Origin: Roseococcus sp.
GTDB lineage: Bacteria > Pseudomonadota > Alphaproteobacteria > Acetobacterales > Acetobacteraceae
Direction of reading: 5' to 3'
Assembly (NCBI RefSeq): GCF_019747315.1
Contig: NZ_JAIEQY010000180.1
Coordinates: 1-59,513, forward strand
DNA length: 59,513 nt
The notes beneath the pieces were generated by a model, which was not told the DNA's origin, made no database searches, and was given only the letters and a program-made list of their open reading frames with translations. Position numbers and translations under genes: made by a program. Positions 34,748 through 44,594 of this stretch are shown in pieces; the first letter of the stretch is position 1; the number at the start of each line of letters is the position of its first letter.

Positions 34748-36280
34748 ATGCGGCTTGTTGCAACCGCCTTTCTCCTGGCCCTCTCGCTTCCCGCCATGGC
34801 ACAACAGGCGCCCGCGCCCGCCATGGCACCTTTCGTGGCGCCGGAGAGCTTCGCGCCCCTGGTGCGCAACCTGCTGCCGGCGGTGGTGAACATCTCCACC
34901 TCACAGAATGTGGCCCCACGCCCGGGCCGCCCGGACGCGCCCGAGACCCCGCAGGCGCCGCCCGGCTCGCCCTTCGAGGAGTTCTTCCGCGACTTCTTCA
35001 ACCGCAACCGCCCGCCTGGCCCACAGGGCGAGGCGCAGCCCCAGCCGAACCAGCCTAACCGCCCGGCGCCGCGCCGCGCGCAATCGTTGGGCTCGGGCTT
35101 CATCGTGGATGCGTCGGGCATCGTCATCACCAACAACCACGTGATCGACGGCGCGGACGAGATCAACGTCATTCTGCAGGACAACACCTCGCTGCGCGCC
35201 ACCCTGCTCGGGACCGATCCGCGAACCGATCTGGCCGTGCTGCGGGTGAACCACACGGCGCCCCTGCCCTTCGTGCCCTGGGGTGATTCCGACACGGCGC
35301 TGGTGGGCGACTGGGTGGTGGCCATCGGTAACCCCTTCGGCCTCGGTGGCACGGTGACGGCCGGCATCGTCTCGGCCCGAGGACGTGACATCCGCCAGGG
35401 CCCCTTCGACGACTTCATCCAGACGGATGCCGCCATCAATCGCGGCAATTCCGGCGGCCCGCTCTTCAACATGCGGGGCGAGGTGGTGGGCATCAACACC
35501 GCCATCTATTCGCCGACCGGCGGCTCCATCGGCATCGGCTTCTCCATCCCCTCCAACCTGGCCCGCGGCGTGGCGCGCCAGTTGGCCGATGGCGGCCGGG
35601 TGCGGCGCGGCTGGCTCGGCGTGAACATCCAGCAGGTGACGGACGAGATCGCGGAGAGCCTGGGCCTGCGCGGAGGCACCCGCGGAGCGCTGATCGCCCG
35701 CGCGCAGGAGGGGGCGCCCGCCGCCGCCGCGGGCATCCGCAATGGCGACGTGGTGCTGCGATTCAACAACCAGGAGGTGCGCGAGATGCGCACACTGCCG
35801 CGCATCGTGGCCGAAACCGCTGTGGGGGCACAGGTGCCCGTGGTGGTCTGGCGCGATGGGCGAGAGGAGACAGTGACCGTCACACTGGGCGAATTGCCCA
35901 ATGAGGCGACGCCCGCCGCCACCGCCCCGACCCAGACGCCGCGCCCCGATCGCCCGATCGAGCTCTCGGGCCTCGGCCTGCGCGTCACCGCGCTCACCGC
36001 CGAGCTGCGCGAGCGCTTCCGCCTGCGCCCCGAGGCGCGCGGCGTGGTGGTGACGGAGGTGCTGCCCAACACACCCGGCGCCGAGCGCGAAATCCGCCCC
36101 GGCGACCTGATCCTGGAAGTGCAGCAGGAGCGGGTGACGACGCCGCAGGAGTTGCAGGAGCGGATCGAGCGCCTGCGCCGCCAGGGCCGCGCCACCGCGC
36201 TCTTCCTGATCGAAAGCCAGCAGCAGGGGCAGCGCTTCGTGCCGTTGCGGCTGGCGCCGCCCCGCGGCGCGCCGGGCTGA
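34748..36280 (+). CDS. degP: Do-like periplasmic serine protease (DegP/DegQ)
   Basis: A 510-residue periplasmic protease/chaperone. A signal peptide ends at MA-QQ (residue 18). The trypsin-like domain has the triad H131 (NNHVIDG), D161 (DPRTDLAVL) and S235 (NRGNSGGPL). Two PDZ domains follow (from RRGWLGVNIQQV and from LSGLGLRVTALT). A Pro-rich insert between residues 56 and 110 is typical of the alphaproteobacterial type. The hflK-hflC-degP order is conserved in the class and fits joint quality control of envelope proteins. Confidence 0.95.
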   Translation: MRLVATAFLLALSLPAMAQQAPAPAMAPFVAPESFAPLVRNLLPAVVNISTSQNVAPRPGRPDAPETPQAPPGSPFEEFFRDFFNRNRPPGPQGEAQPQPNQPNRPAPRRAQSLGSGFIVDASGIVITNNHVIDGADEINVILQDNTSLRATLLGTDPRTDLAVLRVNHTAPLPFVPWGDSDTALVGDWVVAIGNPFGLGGTVTAGIVSARGRDIRQGPFDDFIQTDAAINRGNSGGPLFNMRGEVVGINTAIYSPTGGSIGIGFSIPSNLARGVARQLADGGRVRRGWLGVNIQQVTDEIAESLGLRGGTRGALIARAQEGAPAAAAGIRNGDVVLRFNNQEVREMRTLPRIVAETAVGAQVPVVVWRDGREETVTVTLGELPNEATPAATAPTQTPRPDRPIELSGLGLRVTALTAELRERFRLRPEARGVVVTEVLPNTPGAEREIRPGDLILEVQQERVTTPQELQERIERLRRQGRATALFLIESQQQGQRFVPLRLAPPRGAPG

Positions 36281-36383
36281 GCCTGGAACCCCGCGGCGCG
36301 GCCCTGCCGGGGCGCGCCGCGTGATGGCGCTCATTCGCGCTGATGATTGGCCAGGGGCGCCTGCCGGGTGGCAGGATGCGCCC

Positions 36384-36881
36384 ATGGAACAGCCCCCACC
36401 GGCCTTCACGGCCCACCCCGAAACCCGCATCGGCCATGTTCACCTTAAGGTGGCCGATCTGCCTCGCGCGCTCGCCTTCTGGCGGGACAAGCTGGGGCTG
36501 ACCCTCATGCTGGAGCGGCCCGGCGCGGCCTTTCTCTCGGCCGGGGGCTATCATCACCACATCGCCCTCAACACCTGGGAGAGCGCGGGTGGCACGCCCC
36601 CGCCGGCGCATCACACCGGGCTTTATCACGTGGCGCTGCTGTATCCGAACCGCGCGGCGCTCGCCACCATCGTCAAGCGCTTGCTGGGCGCCGGCGTGAC
36701 GCTGGACGGTGCCTCAGATCACGGTGTGAGCGAGGCGATCTATCTGCGCGACCCCGACGGCAATGGCGTAGAGCTCTACCGGGACCGCCCGCAAGCCGAG
36801 TGGCCGCGCGACGCAGAAGGCGCCATGACCATGTTCACGCGGCGGCTGGATGTGGCGGGGCTCTTGGCGGAGGCAGCCTAG
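36384..36881 (+). CDS. VOC-family (glyoxalase/bleomycin resistance-like) protein
   Basis: A 165-residue vicinal-oxygen-chelate protein with a metal-binding layout: H in IGHVHLKVADLPRALAFW, H in YHHHIALNTW, H in GLYHVALLYP, and E in DGNGVELYRDRP. That set resembles extradiol dioxygenases of the CatE type more than plain glyoxalase I, but one substrate cannot be chosen. I use the ATG at 36384; an upstream start at 36321 adds 21 low-quality residues. Confidence 0.82.
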   Translation: MEQPPPAFTAHPETRIGHVHLKVADLPRALAFWRDKLGLTLMLERPGAAFLSAGGYHHHIALNTWESAGGTPPPAHHTGLYHVALLYPNRAALATIVKRLLGAGVTLDGASDHGVSEAIYLRDPDGNGVELYRDRPQAEWPRDAEGAMTMFTRRLDVAGLLAEAA

Positions 36882-36891
36882 CAAGACAGGG

Positions 36892-37026
36892 AAAAGGGCC
36901 TCCGGCGGCTGGGTCTGGGGCCGGGGCCCCAGACCCCTTTCCCTGGCGCCGCCCTCTGCCCCATCAACCAGTTGATAACAAAGGGGGTCTTGGGCCCTGG
37001 CCCCAGCCGTCGGAGGCCTTTTGCCT
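36892..37026. repeat. Long palindromic intergenic repeat (complete copy)
   Basis: Left side AAAAGGGCCTCCGGCGGCTG and right side CAGCCGTCGGAGGCCTTTT, with GGGGCCCCAGACCCCTTT and AAGGGGGTCTTGGGCC inside. It sits between the convergent VOC and cupin genes, 10 bp after one stop and 2 bp before the other. The A-run on the left and T-run on the right allow termination in both directions. Confidence 0.75.
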
Positions 37027-37028
37027 CG

Positions 37029-37409
37029 TCAAGCCGGATCGTAGCTGTGATTCTCATACAGGATGCAGCCGCCCTCGCTGCGGAAGGGGCCGTGCCAGGC
37101 GCCCGGCGGGCGCGAGGCGTAGGTCATGGGCAGGAATTTCTCGCCGCCTCGGCCTTCCGCGTCATTGCCGACGAAAAGATCGCCGCTCACCAGGAACACC
37201 TCCTCCCAATAGTCGTGCACAAAGGGGGCGGTGGTGAAGGCGCCGGGCGCGAAGCGCAGCAGGCGGGTGCGGCAGCCGCGCTTGCCGACTTCATCCAGGG
37301 CGCCGGCCAGGATCTTCTGCTGGATGCCGGGCGGATAGCCCGGCGGCGTCTCCCAGCCGGTGCCGAGATCGAGCGTGTGGAATTCGAGATGGGCCTTGTT
37401 GATGGGCAT
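37029..37409 (-). CDS. Cupin-domain protein
   Basis: A 126-residue single-domain cupin. Metal-ligand candidates are H in APFVHDYWEEVFLVSGDLFV, E in the same segment, and H in RPPGAWHGPF. Small cupins of this type serve as dioxygenases, isomerases or sensors, and nothing here fixes the role. It is divergent from the marR gene that opens the catabolic island, so it may belong to that regulon. Confidence 0.8.
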   Translation of the reverse strand: MPINKAHLEFHTLDLGTGWETPPGYPPGIQQKILAGALDEVGKRGCRTRLLRFAPGAFTTAPFVHDYWEEVFLVSGDLFVGNDAEGRGGEKFLPMTYASRPPGAWHGPFRSEGGCILYENHSYDPA

Positions 37410-37502
37410 GACTGCCTCCCTGTCATCGCAAAATGCTGAAGAAACTCAGCTCTGCTGTCCAGCCAGACCAGCGGAAGAGCTGGGAAGAAATGCGTTGCAA
37501 TG

Positions 37503-37522
37503 CCTAATCTAGTTAACCTAGG
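37503..37522. promoter_or_regulatory. Candidate MarR operator
   Basis: CCTA...CTAGTTAACCTAGG is an AT-rich near-palindrome centred on GTTAAC (37512-37517), lying 10 bases before the marR ATG in otherwise GC-rich DNA. Position and symmetry suggest autoregulation and control of the divergent cupin gene. Confidence 0.45.
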
Positions 37523-37531
37523 CTTGGCGCC

Positions 37532-38092
37532 ATGCCGAAACGCCGTGCCGCCACGCCAAGCCCAGCGCCGCTGACCACCTCACGGGCAGCATTGCTGGAA
37601 GATGGCTCGGACGCCGCGTTTCGCCGGCTGGTGAACGGTCTGCTGGCGCTCTCCCAGCGGCACCAGGCGTTGCGCGATGGGCATGCCGCGCGCATCGGCC
37701 TCGCCGGCCCCGCCTATTCCATCCTCATCTCCGTGCTGCATTTGGGCGCACAGGGGCCGGTCTCGGTGAGCGACGTGGCGAGCCACATGAAGGTGAGCGC
37801 CGCCTTCATCACCGCCGAGACCAACAAGCTCGAAGCGGCCGGCTTGCTGGAAAAGCGTCGCGATCCGCAGGATGGGCGCCGCGTGCAACTCGCCGTCACG
37901 GCGGCCGGGAGCGCGCGCCTGGCAGCCCTCGCGCCAACGCAGCGGCTGGTCAACGACATCGAATTCGGCCCGCTCAGCCGCACGGAATTCCGCACGCTGC
38001 TGCGGTTGGTCGAGAGCCTGACCGGCGCGGCCGACCGCGCACTCGAACTCCAGCAGGCGCTGACCGCCGAAGACCAGCGCGGTGCCGCATGA
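37532..38092 (+). CDS. MarR-family transcriptional regulator
   Basis: A 186-residue regulator with the MarR winged HTH (VSVSDVASHMKVSAAFITAE, then KLEAAGLLEKRRDPQDGRRV). A basic N-terminal extension of about 25 residues precedes it. Such proteins usually release DNA when they bind an aromatic or phenolic ligand, which fits the HpaB-type monooxygenase gene 21 bp downstream. It heads the operon reaching 45790. A palindrome overlies its own start region. Confidence 0.92.
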   Translation: MPKRRAATPSPAPLTTSRAALLEDGSDAAFRRLVNGLLALSQRHQALRDGHAARIGLAGPAYSILISVLHLGAQGPVSVSDVASHMKVSAAFITAETNKLEAAGLLEKRRDPQDGRRVQLAVTAAGSARLAALAPTQRLVNDIEFGPLSRTEFRTLLRLVESLTGAADRALELQQALTAEDQRGAA

Positions 38093-38113
38093 ACCCCCAG
38101 GGAGTTTCCCCTC

Positions 38114-39598
38114 ATGGCTGACGTGAAGACCGGTGCCCAGCACATCGCGAGCCTGCGCGATGGCCGCAGCGTCTATCTGGATGGCGCCCTCGTTGCCGAT
38201 GTGACGACCCATCCGGCATTTCGTGGCGCCGTGCAGTCCGCCGGCATGCTCTATGACTACCAGGCCAAGCCCGACAACATCGAGCGCATGACCTTCGATT
38301 GCGGCGGCGGACGGCGCGCGAGCCGCGCCTGGCAGATGCCCCGCTCGCGCGAGGAGCTGGTGGCGCGGCGTGAGGCGCTTTCGTCCTGGTCGGCGCAATC
38401 CTGCGGGTTCATCGGCCGCAGCCCGGACCATGTGGCCTCGGCGCTGATCGGCCAGGCCATGGGAATCGAGGTCTTCGAAAAGCACGGCCCGGCCCGCGCC
38501 CGCGCGCTGCGCGACTATGTGGCGGAAGCCACGCGGCAGGACTGGTTCCTGACCTATGTCATCATCAACCCGCAGGCCGATCGTTCCAAGGCCTGGGGCG
38601 AGCAGGCGGAGGCGGATCTTTCCGCGCGCATCGTGGATGAGGATGCCGGCGGCATCACCATCCGCGGTGGCAAGATGCTCGGCACCTCCTCCATTATGGC
38701 CAATGAGGTGCTGGTCGCGAATCTGCAGCCGCTGAAGCCGGGCGAGGAAAGCCTCGCCTTCTCCTGCGCGCTGCCGATGAACACCAAGGGCATCAAGGTT
38801 CTCTCGCGCAAATCCTATGAGGCGCATGCGGTGAGCGAGTGGGACAACCCGCTCTCCTCGCGCTACGATGAGAATGACGCGGTGCTGTGGTTCCAGGATG
38901 TGAAGGTGCCGTGGGAGCGGGTGTTTGTGCATCGCGACACCGACATGTGCCGCGCCCAGTTCCACGACACCTGGGGCCACACCATGCAGAACTACCAGGC
39001 GCAAATTCGCCTGACGGAGAAGCTGCGCTTCCTCACCGGCATCGCCCGCCGCGTGGCCGAGACCATCGGCACGGTGAACATGCCCCCGGTGCGCGATGCG
39101 CTGGGCAAGCTCGCCGCGCAGGCCGCCGGCGTCGAGGCGATCCTGCACGGCATGGAGGCCTCCGGCGCACAGCAGGGCGAGTGGTTCGTGCCCAACAAGC
39201 ACATGATGTACGCGGCCCAGGTGCTGACGCAGGAGCTGTATCCGCAGATCGTCTCCACCATTCGCGACCTCGCGGGGGGCGGCATGATCATGCTGCCCTC
39301 CTCGGCGGCGGATTATGGCAATCCGGAGATGGCCCGCATCATCCGCACCACGCAGCAATCGCCGGTGGCGACGCCGGATGAGCGGGTGAAATTCATGAAG
39401 CTGGCCTGGGACGCAGTGGGCAGCGAATTCGCCAGCCGGCATCTGCAATACGAGATGTTCTACGCCGGCGCGCAATTCGTCACGCGCGGGCATTCCTGGC
39501 GCACTTATGACTGGGACCGGGCGCTGGGCATGGTGGATGGGCTGCTGGACAGCTACGCAATGGCCGACAGCGTCGCTGCGCCAGGACGCGCGGCATGA
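38114..39598 (+). CDS. HpaB-family FADH2-dependent monooxygenase
   Basis: A 494-residue member of the 4-hydroxyphenylacetate 3-hydroxylase family (N-terminal and C-terminal domains both present). Recognisable segments are QDWFLTYVIINPQADRSKAW, NPLSSRYDENDAVLWFQDVK and GGGMIMLPSSAADYGNPEMA. Relatives hydroxylate phenols, pyrrole-carboxylate or other heteroaromatics with free FADH2 from a separate reductase; no reductase gene (HpaC) is visible in this window. Its stop overlaps the transporter start (ATGA), so uptake and hydroxylation are co-expressed. The substrate is unknown. Confidence 0.9.
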   Translation: MADVKTGAQHIASLRDGRSVYLDGALVADVTTHPAFRGAVQSAGMLYDYQAKPDNIERMTFDCGGGRRASRAWQMPRSREELVARREALSSWSAQSCGFIGRSPDHVASALIGQAMGIEVFEKHGPARARALRDYVAEATRQDWFLTYVIINPQADRSKAWGEQAEADLSARIVDEDAGGITIRGGKMLGTSSIMANEVLVANLQPLKPGEESLAFSCALPMNTKGIKVLSRKSYEAHAVSEWDNPLSSRYDENDAVLWFQDVKVPWERVFVHRDTDMCRAQFHDTWGHTMQNYQAQIRLTEKLRFLTGIARRVAETIGTVNMPPVRDALGKLAAQAAGVEAILHGMEASGAQQGEWFVPNKHMMYAAQVLTQELYPQIVSTIRDLAGGGMIMLPSSAADYGNPEMARIIRTTQQSPVATPDERVKFMKLAWDAVGSEFASRHLQYEMFYAGAQFVTRGHSWRTYDWDRALGMVDGLLDSYAMADSVAAPGRAA

Positions 39599-40470
39599 TC
39601 GCACAGCAGCTCGTCAACGGGCTGATGCTGGGTGGCATTTACGTTTTGGTCGCAGTCTCCTTCACGCTGTTTTTCGGCTGCTTGAACTTCCTCAACTTCT
39701 CCGTCCCCGCGCTGTTCATGCTGGGCGGGTTCCTCACCTGGGCGGGTGTGGCGGCGGGTCTCGCCTGGCCGCTCGCGGTGCTGCTGGCGCTGGTGGTGGC
39801 GGCACTCGCCTCGCTGCTGGTCGAGCGTCTCACCTGGCGATTGCAACGCGGCGGGCCACCGCTGATCCCGCTCGTCTCCTCGCTCGGCTTCCTCATCCTG
39901 TTCGAGAATCTGGTCCTGGTGCGCTGGGGCTCCGATGCGCGGGCCATCCCCTCGCCCTTCGGCGATGCCAATTGGCGGATCGGCGAGCTGGTGATCGGCC
40001 TGCCGCAGCTCTTTGGTCTGATCCTCTCCATCGGCCTGGTCTTCGGGCTGCAGGCGCTGCTGAAGCGCACCAAGCTCGGCCGGGGCATCCGCAGCCTCGC
40101 CGAGAATGCCGAGACGGCGACCATGCTGGGCGTGGAGGTGGACCGCGTGGCACCGCGCCTGTTCCTCCTGGCGGGGCTGTTCTGCGCGTTGGCGGGCGTG
40201 CTCTTCTCGCTCTCCTACCAGCTGGTCTCGCCCTATATGGGCGACCAGGTGGCGCTGAAGGGGCTTTCGGCGATGGTGCTCGGCGGCATGGGGAATATCT
40301 GGGGCGCGGTGATCGGCGGGCTGATCATCGGGCTGGTCGAGATCTTTGCGGTGGGCGCGCTTTCGGCCGATCACGTGAATGTGGTGGTCTTCGGCATCCT
40401 GCTGCTGAGCCTGATCATCAGGCCCACGGGCCTCTTCGGGGACCCCGCGCTGGGCCAGCAGAAGCTGTGA
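39595..40470 (+). CDS. Branched-chain-type ABC transporter permease (LivH family)
   Basis: A 291-residue inner-membrane permease with about eight hydrophobic segments. LivH features include QQLVNGLMLGGIYVLVAVSF, GRGIRSLAENAETATMLGVE and LSAMVLGGMGNIWGAVIGGL. It begins a complete five-gene transporter (permeases, two ATPases, receptor) in overlapping order. Given the monooxygenase upstream, it more likely imports an aromatic or heterocyclic carboxylate than leucine. Confidence 0.93.
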   Translation: MIAQQLVNGLMLGGIYVLVAVSFTLFFGCLNFLNFSVPALFMLGGFLTWAGVAAGLAWPLAVLLALVVAALASLLVERLTWRLQRGGPPLIPLVSSLGFLILFENLVLVRWGSDARAIPSPFGDANWRIGELVIGLPQLFGLILSIGLVFGLQALLKRTKLGRGIRSLAENAETATMLGVEVDRVAPRLFLLAGLFCALAGVLFSLSYQLVSPYMGDQVALKGLSAMVLGGMGNIWGAVIGGLIIGLVEIFAVGALSADHVNVVVFGILLLSLIIRPTGLFGDPALGQQKL

Positions 40471-41303
40471 GCGGCTACACCGCCGCCATCCTCACGCTTT
40501 TGGCGATCAACATCATCGCCGCCTATGCGGCCTGGCTTCCGCTTGCGGCGGGGCAGGTGAATCTCGGCACGGCCGGCTTCATGGCGATCGGTGCCTATTC
40601 CTCGGCCGTGCTGAGCAATGAATTCGAATGGTCGCTCGCGACTTCGATTGCGGCGGGCGCGCTTTGCGCGGGCGGCTTCGCCATGGCCATCGGGGGGCCG
40701 GTGCTGCGGACGCGGGGGCTTTACCTTGCGCTGGCTACGCTCGCCTTCAACGAGGTGGTGCGCGGCATCCTGATCAACCTCGATGTGGTGGGCGGGGCCG
40801 CTGGCTATCCGGTCATCGGCCATCTGGGCTTGGCACCCATCGCCGCCTGTGCGGCCGGCGTCTTCCTCCTGGCGCTCTGGCTCGGCGCGAGCCGGCTGGG
40901 GATGAACCTGCACGCCATCGAGCAGGATGAGACGGTGACGGCGCTGTTCGGCGTGCATGTGCCCTTCACCCAGCTCGCGGCCTTCACCATCGGCGGCGCG
41001 ATGGCGGGGTTGGCGGGCGGGCTCTACGGGCATCACTTCTCCTTCATCGAGGGCCAGCATTTCAACGTGCTGCTTTCCGTCACCATCGTGCTCTCGGTGG
41101 TGCTGGGCGGCACGCAGACGGTCTGGGGGCCAGCCATCGGTGCCGCGTTCTTCACCCTGCTGCCGGAGATTTTCCGCGGTGCCGCCGCCTGGCGCTACGT
41201 GCTCTTCGCTGCCGCTGTCATCCTGGTGATGGCGATCCGGCCACAGGGGTTGATAACCCGCGCCGACCTGATGCGGCTGCGCCGGGCGGTCCGGCCGGCA
41301 TGA
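40467..41303 (+). CDS. Branched-chain-type ABC transporter permease (LivM family)
   Basis: A 278-residue permease with the LivM pattern (LPLAAGQVNLGTAGFMAIGA, LRTRGLYLALATLAFNEVVR, GGTQTVWGPAIGAAFFTLLP). I place the start at the GTG at 40467, overlapping the LivH stop (GTGA). The frame is open far upstream, but that part is a shadow of livH. It pairs with LivH in the membrane. Confidence 0.92.
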   Translation: MSGYTAAILTLLAINIIAAYAAWLPLAAGQVNLGTAGFMAIGAYSSAVLSNEFEWSLATSIAAGALCAGGFAMAIGGPVLRTRGLYLALATLAFNEVVRGILINLDVVGGAAGYPVIGHLGLAPIAACAAGVFLLALWLGASRLGMNLHAIEQDETVTALFGVHVPFTQLAAFTIGGAMAGLAGGLYGHHFSFIEGQHFNVLLSVTIVLSVVLGGTQTVWGPAIGAAFFTLLPEIFRGAAAWRYVLFAAAVILVMAIRPQGLITRADLMRLRRAVRPA

Positions 41304-42068
41304 GCGCGCCGCTCCTCGACATCCGCGGCCTGCGCAAGAGTTTCGGCGGCCTGGATGTCGTGCGGGGCTTGGACCTCCAGGTGGCGCAGGGGGAGCGTGT
41401 GGCGCTGATCGGACCCAACGGCGCGGGCAAGACCACCGTCTTCAACCTCGTCAATGGCTACTACGCGCCGGATGCCGGCGAGATTCGGCTGGGCGCCGTG
41501 GATCTCGTGCCCGTGGCACCCCGCCGGCGCATCCGCCATGGCCTCGCGCGCTCCTTCCAGAATATCCGCCTGATCGGCCATCTGACAGTGCTGGAGAATG
41601 TGCTGCTCGGCGCGCATGTGCATGCCGGCGGGCCGCTCGCCATGCTGCTGCCCATGGGATTGGGCCGTGGCCGCGCCCTGCGCGAGGACGCCCGCGCGCG
41701 CCTGGCCGAGGCCGGGCTGGCTGGCCATGCCGGCAGCCTCGCCGGCGGCCTCGCCTATGGCTTGCGCAAGCGCGTCGAGGTGGTGCGCGCCCTGATGGCG
41801 CGGCCGCGCCTGCTCCTGCTGGACGAGCCCTGCGCAGGGCTCAACACGCAGGAGCGCGGCGCCCTGCTGGCGGAGCTGCACCGCGTCGCCGCGGGCGGCG
41901 TGACGCTCCTGGTGGTGGAGCACGACATGCATTTCGTGGGCGGCCTGTGCCAGCGCGCCGCCGTCCTCAACTTCGGCGAGAAGATCGCGGAGGGCACGCC
42001 CGCCGAAATCGCCCGCGAGCCCGCCGTGATCGAGGCCTATCTGGGCCACGCGCCGGAGCGCTACGCCC

Positions 42069-42076
<8 letters not shown>
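41300..42076 (+). CDS. Branched-chain-type ABC transporter ATPase (LivG family)
   Basis: A 258-residue ATPase with Walker A GPNGAGKTTVFN and Walker B LLLLDEP. The C-terminal AVIEAYLGHAPERY is typical of LivG. The ABC signature region reads SLAGGLAYGLRKRVEVVRAL, where the usual LSYGQQR-type motif appears as LAYGLRKR. It overlaps its neighbours on both sides (ATGA upstream, 8 bases downstream). Confidence 0.92.
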
Positions 42077-42814
<738 letters not shown>

Positions 42815-42818
<4 letters not shown>

Positions 42819-43999
42819 TCCGCCGTCGCCCCCTGCTGCTGGCCGGGCTTGCCCTGCCGGCCATCGCCACCGCGCAATCCGCGCCGCTTCCCCTCGGTTT
42901 CACCACCGCGAAATCCGGCAACTGGGTCTCGCTCACCCGCCGGAACGAGATCGCGGTGAACCTCGCCGTGGAGGAGGTGAATGCGGCGGGCGGCATCCAT
43001 GGCCGGCCGATCGCCATCCGCACCTTCGACACCGCCTCGCGCCCCGAGCAGGCGGCCATCGCGACCCGCCAATTCGCTGAGGATGACGGCGCGCTAGCCG
43101 TCATCGGCCCCTTCAGCAGCAGCGAATGCCGTGTGGCCTTCCCGGTGGGGGATCGCCTGGGCATTTCGCAGATGGCCATTGCCAGCAGCGCGCCGGGCCT
43201 GGCGGCTCCCTTCCGCTTCGCCTTCCGCAACACCTCCGACGAGGCGTATCTGTTTGAGCGCCTGCTTTCCGTGGTGCGCGAGCGCGGCATCGAGACCCGC
43301 AACGCCGCCATCGCCTACACGACGGATGAGGTGATAGGCCGCTCCATGGGCACGTCGGTCTTCCCGAACCTGTTGCAGGCGGCGGGCATCCCGATCACCG
43401 GTTCCGTCTCCTTCCCCGTCGCGGCCTTCGACATGTCGGCGCAGGTCGCGCAGATGCGCGGCGGCGCGCCGGACCTGGTCTGCATGGGCGGCCCGCCGGA
43501 GCCCGCCATCGTGCTGGTGCGCGAGATGCGGCGCCAGGGCATGCGCGGGCGCATCGTGGGCGGCACCACCATCGTGGATGTGAACCTGCCCTCCCGCATG
43601 GGGGCGGATGGCAATGGCACGCTGGTGTCCTCCACGCATTTCTACAATTTCGACAGCCCGCGCGCGGTCGCCTTCCGCGACGAGTTCGTGAAGCGCGCCC
43701 AGGCCGCGGGCGAGACGGGCGATCTCCGGCCCGGCATGTATGACGCGGCGGCGCACAGCATCGTGCATTTCTACGCCGCCGCCATGCGCCAGGTGCGCGT
43801 AACGGGCGAGCGCGCGCGCCTCGCCGCCGAGCGCGCCGCCATCCGCGACACGCTGCGCGCCATGCGCAATGTGGAAACCATCGAGGGCACGCTGGCCCGC
43901 TTCACCGAGCAGGGCGACGCGCTGAAGACCACCTATGTGCTGGAAGTGCGCGACGGCAATTTCGTGCTGGTGGGCACCCGCCCGCCGCCGACGGCCTGA
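42815..43999 (+). CDS. ABC transporter substrate-binding protein (LivK family)
   Basis: A 394-residue periplasmic receptor of the Leu/Ile/Val-binding type. The signal peptide is MIRRRPLLLAGLALPAIATA with cleavage near residue 20. The first lobe has RNEIAVNLAVEEVNAAGGIH and GRPIAIRTFDTASRPEQAAI. It is unusual for the receptor to come last in the transporter set. The ligand is unknown; compounds acted on by the co-expressed HpaB-type enzyme or enamidase-like enzyme are candidates. Confidence 0.92.
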
Positions 44000-44009
44000 G
44001 GCGCGGGAG

Positions 44010-44594
44010 ATGCGACTGGAACTCCGGCGCTCCTTCGTGATGGTGGATCAGACGGAGGTGCCGGCCGCCAGCCGCGATCCCGGCCCACCGCTGCGCCGCG
44101 TGGCCGTGACCGGCGTCGTCGCGAACCCCTATGCCGGGCAGGGCTTCGTGGCCGATCTCTCGGCCAGCATCGCGGCGAGCGAGGCGGTGGGGCGCGAACT
44201 CTCGGGCATGGCGGTCGCCGCCATGGGCCCGCATGCCGTCGAGAGCTACGGCAAGGGCGCCGTCGTCGGGCTGAATGGCGAGCAGGAGCACGCCAATGCC
44301 ATGCTCACCACCGTCTTCGCCGAGCCCTTGCGCGCGGCGGTGGGCGGCGGCCTGGCCTGGCTGCCCAGCTTCACCAAGCGCGGCGGGCCGGGCACGATCA
44401 TCGACGTGCCGCTCGCGCATAAGGACGCGCTCTATGTCCGCTCCCATTATGACGGCATGACGCTGATGCTGCCCGATGCGCCGCAAGCCGATGAGGTGGC
44501 GCTGATCATCGTCATCGCCAATCGCGGGCGGTTTGATGCGCGCGTGGGCGGTCTTGCCGCGGCCGATATCTCGCGGCGCGACGGGCTGCGCTGA
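44010..44594 (+). CDS. Amino acid synthesis family protein (PF06684, DUF1185)
   Basis: A 194-residue protein of the DUF1185 family. Structures of this family show a variant Bacillus-chorismate-mutase fold, and a role in amino-acid metabolism has been proposed, but no reaction is established. Conserved segments are VAVTGVVANPYAGQGFVADL, SYGKGAVVGLNGEQEHANAM and TIIDVPLAHKDALYVRSHYD. The ATG at 44010 has GGGAG directly before it; 44037 is the alternative start. Its TGA shares a base with the amidohydrolase start, so they are probably coupled and may act in sequence. Confidence 0.88.
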   Translation: MRLELRRSFVMVDQTEVPAASRDPGPPLRRVAVTGVVANPYAGQGFVADLSASIAASEAVGRELSGMAVAAMGPHAVESYGKGAVVGLNGEQEHANAMLTTVFAEPLRAAVGGGLAWLPSFTKRGGPGTIIDVPLAHKDALYVRSHYDGMTLMLPDAPQADEVALIIVIANRGRFDARVGGLAAADISRRDGLR

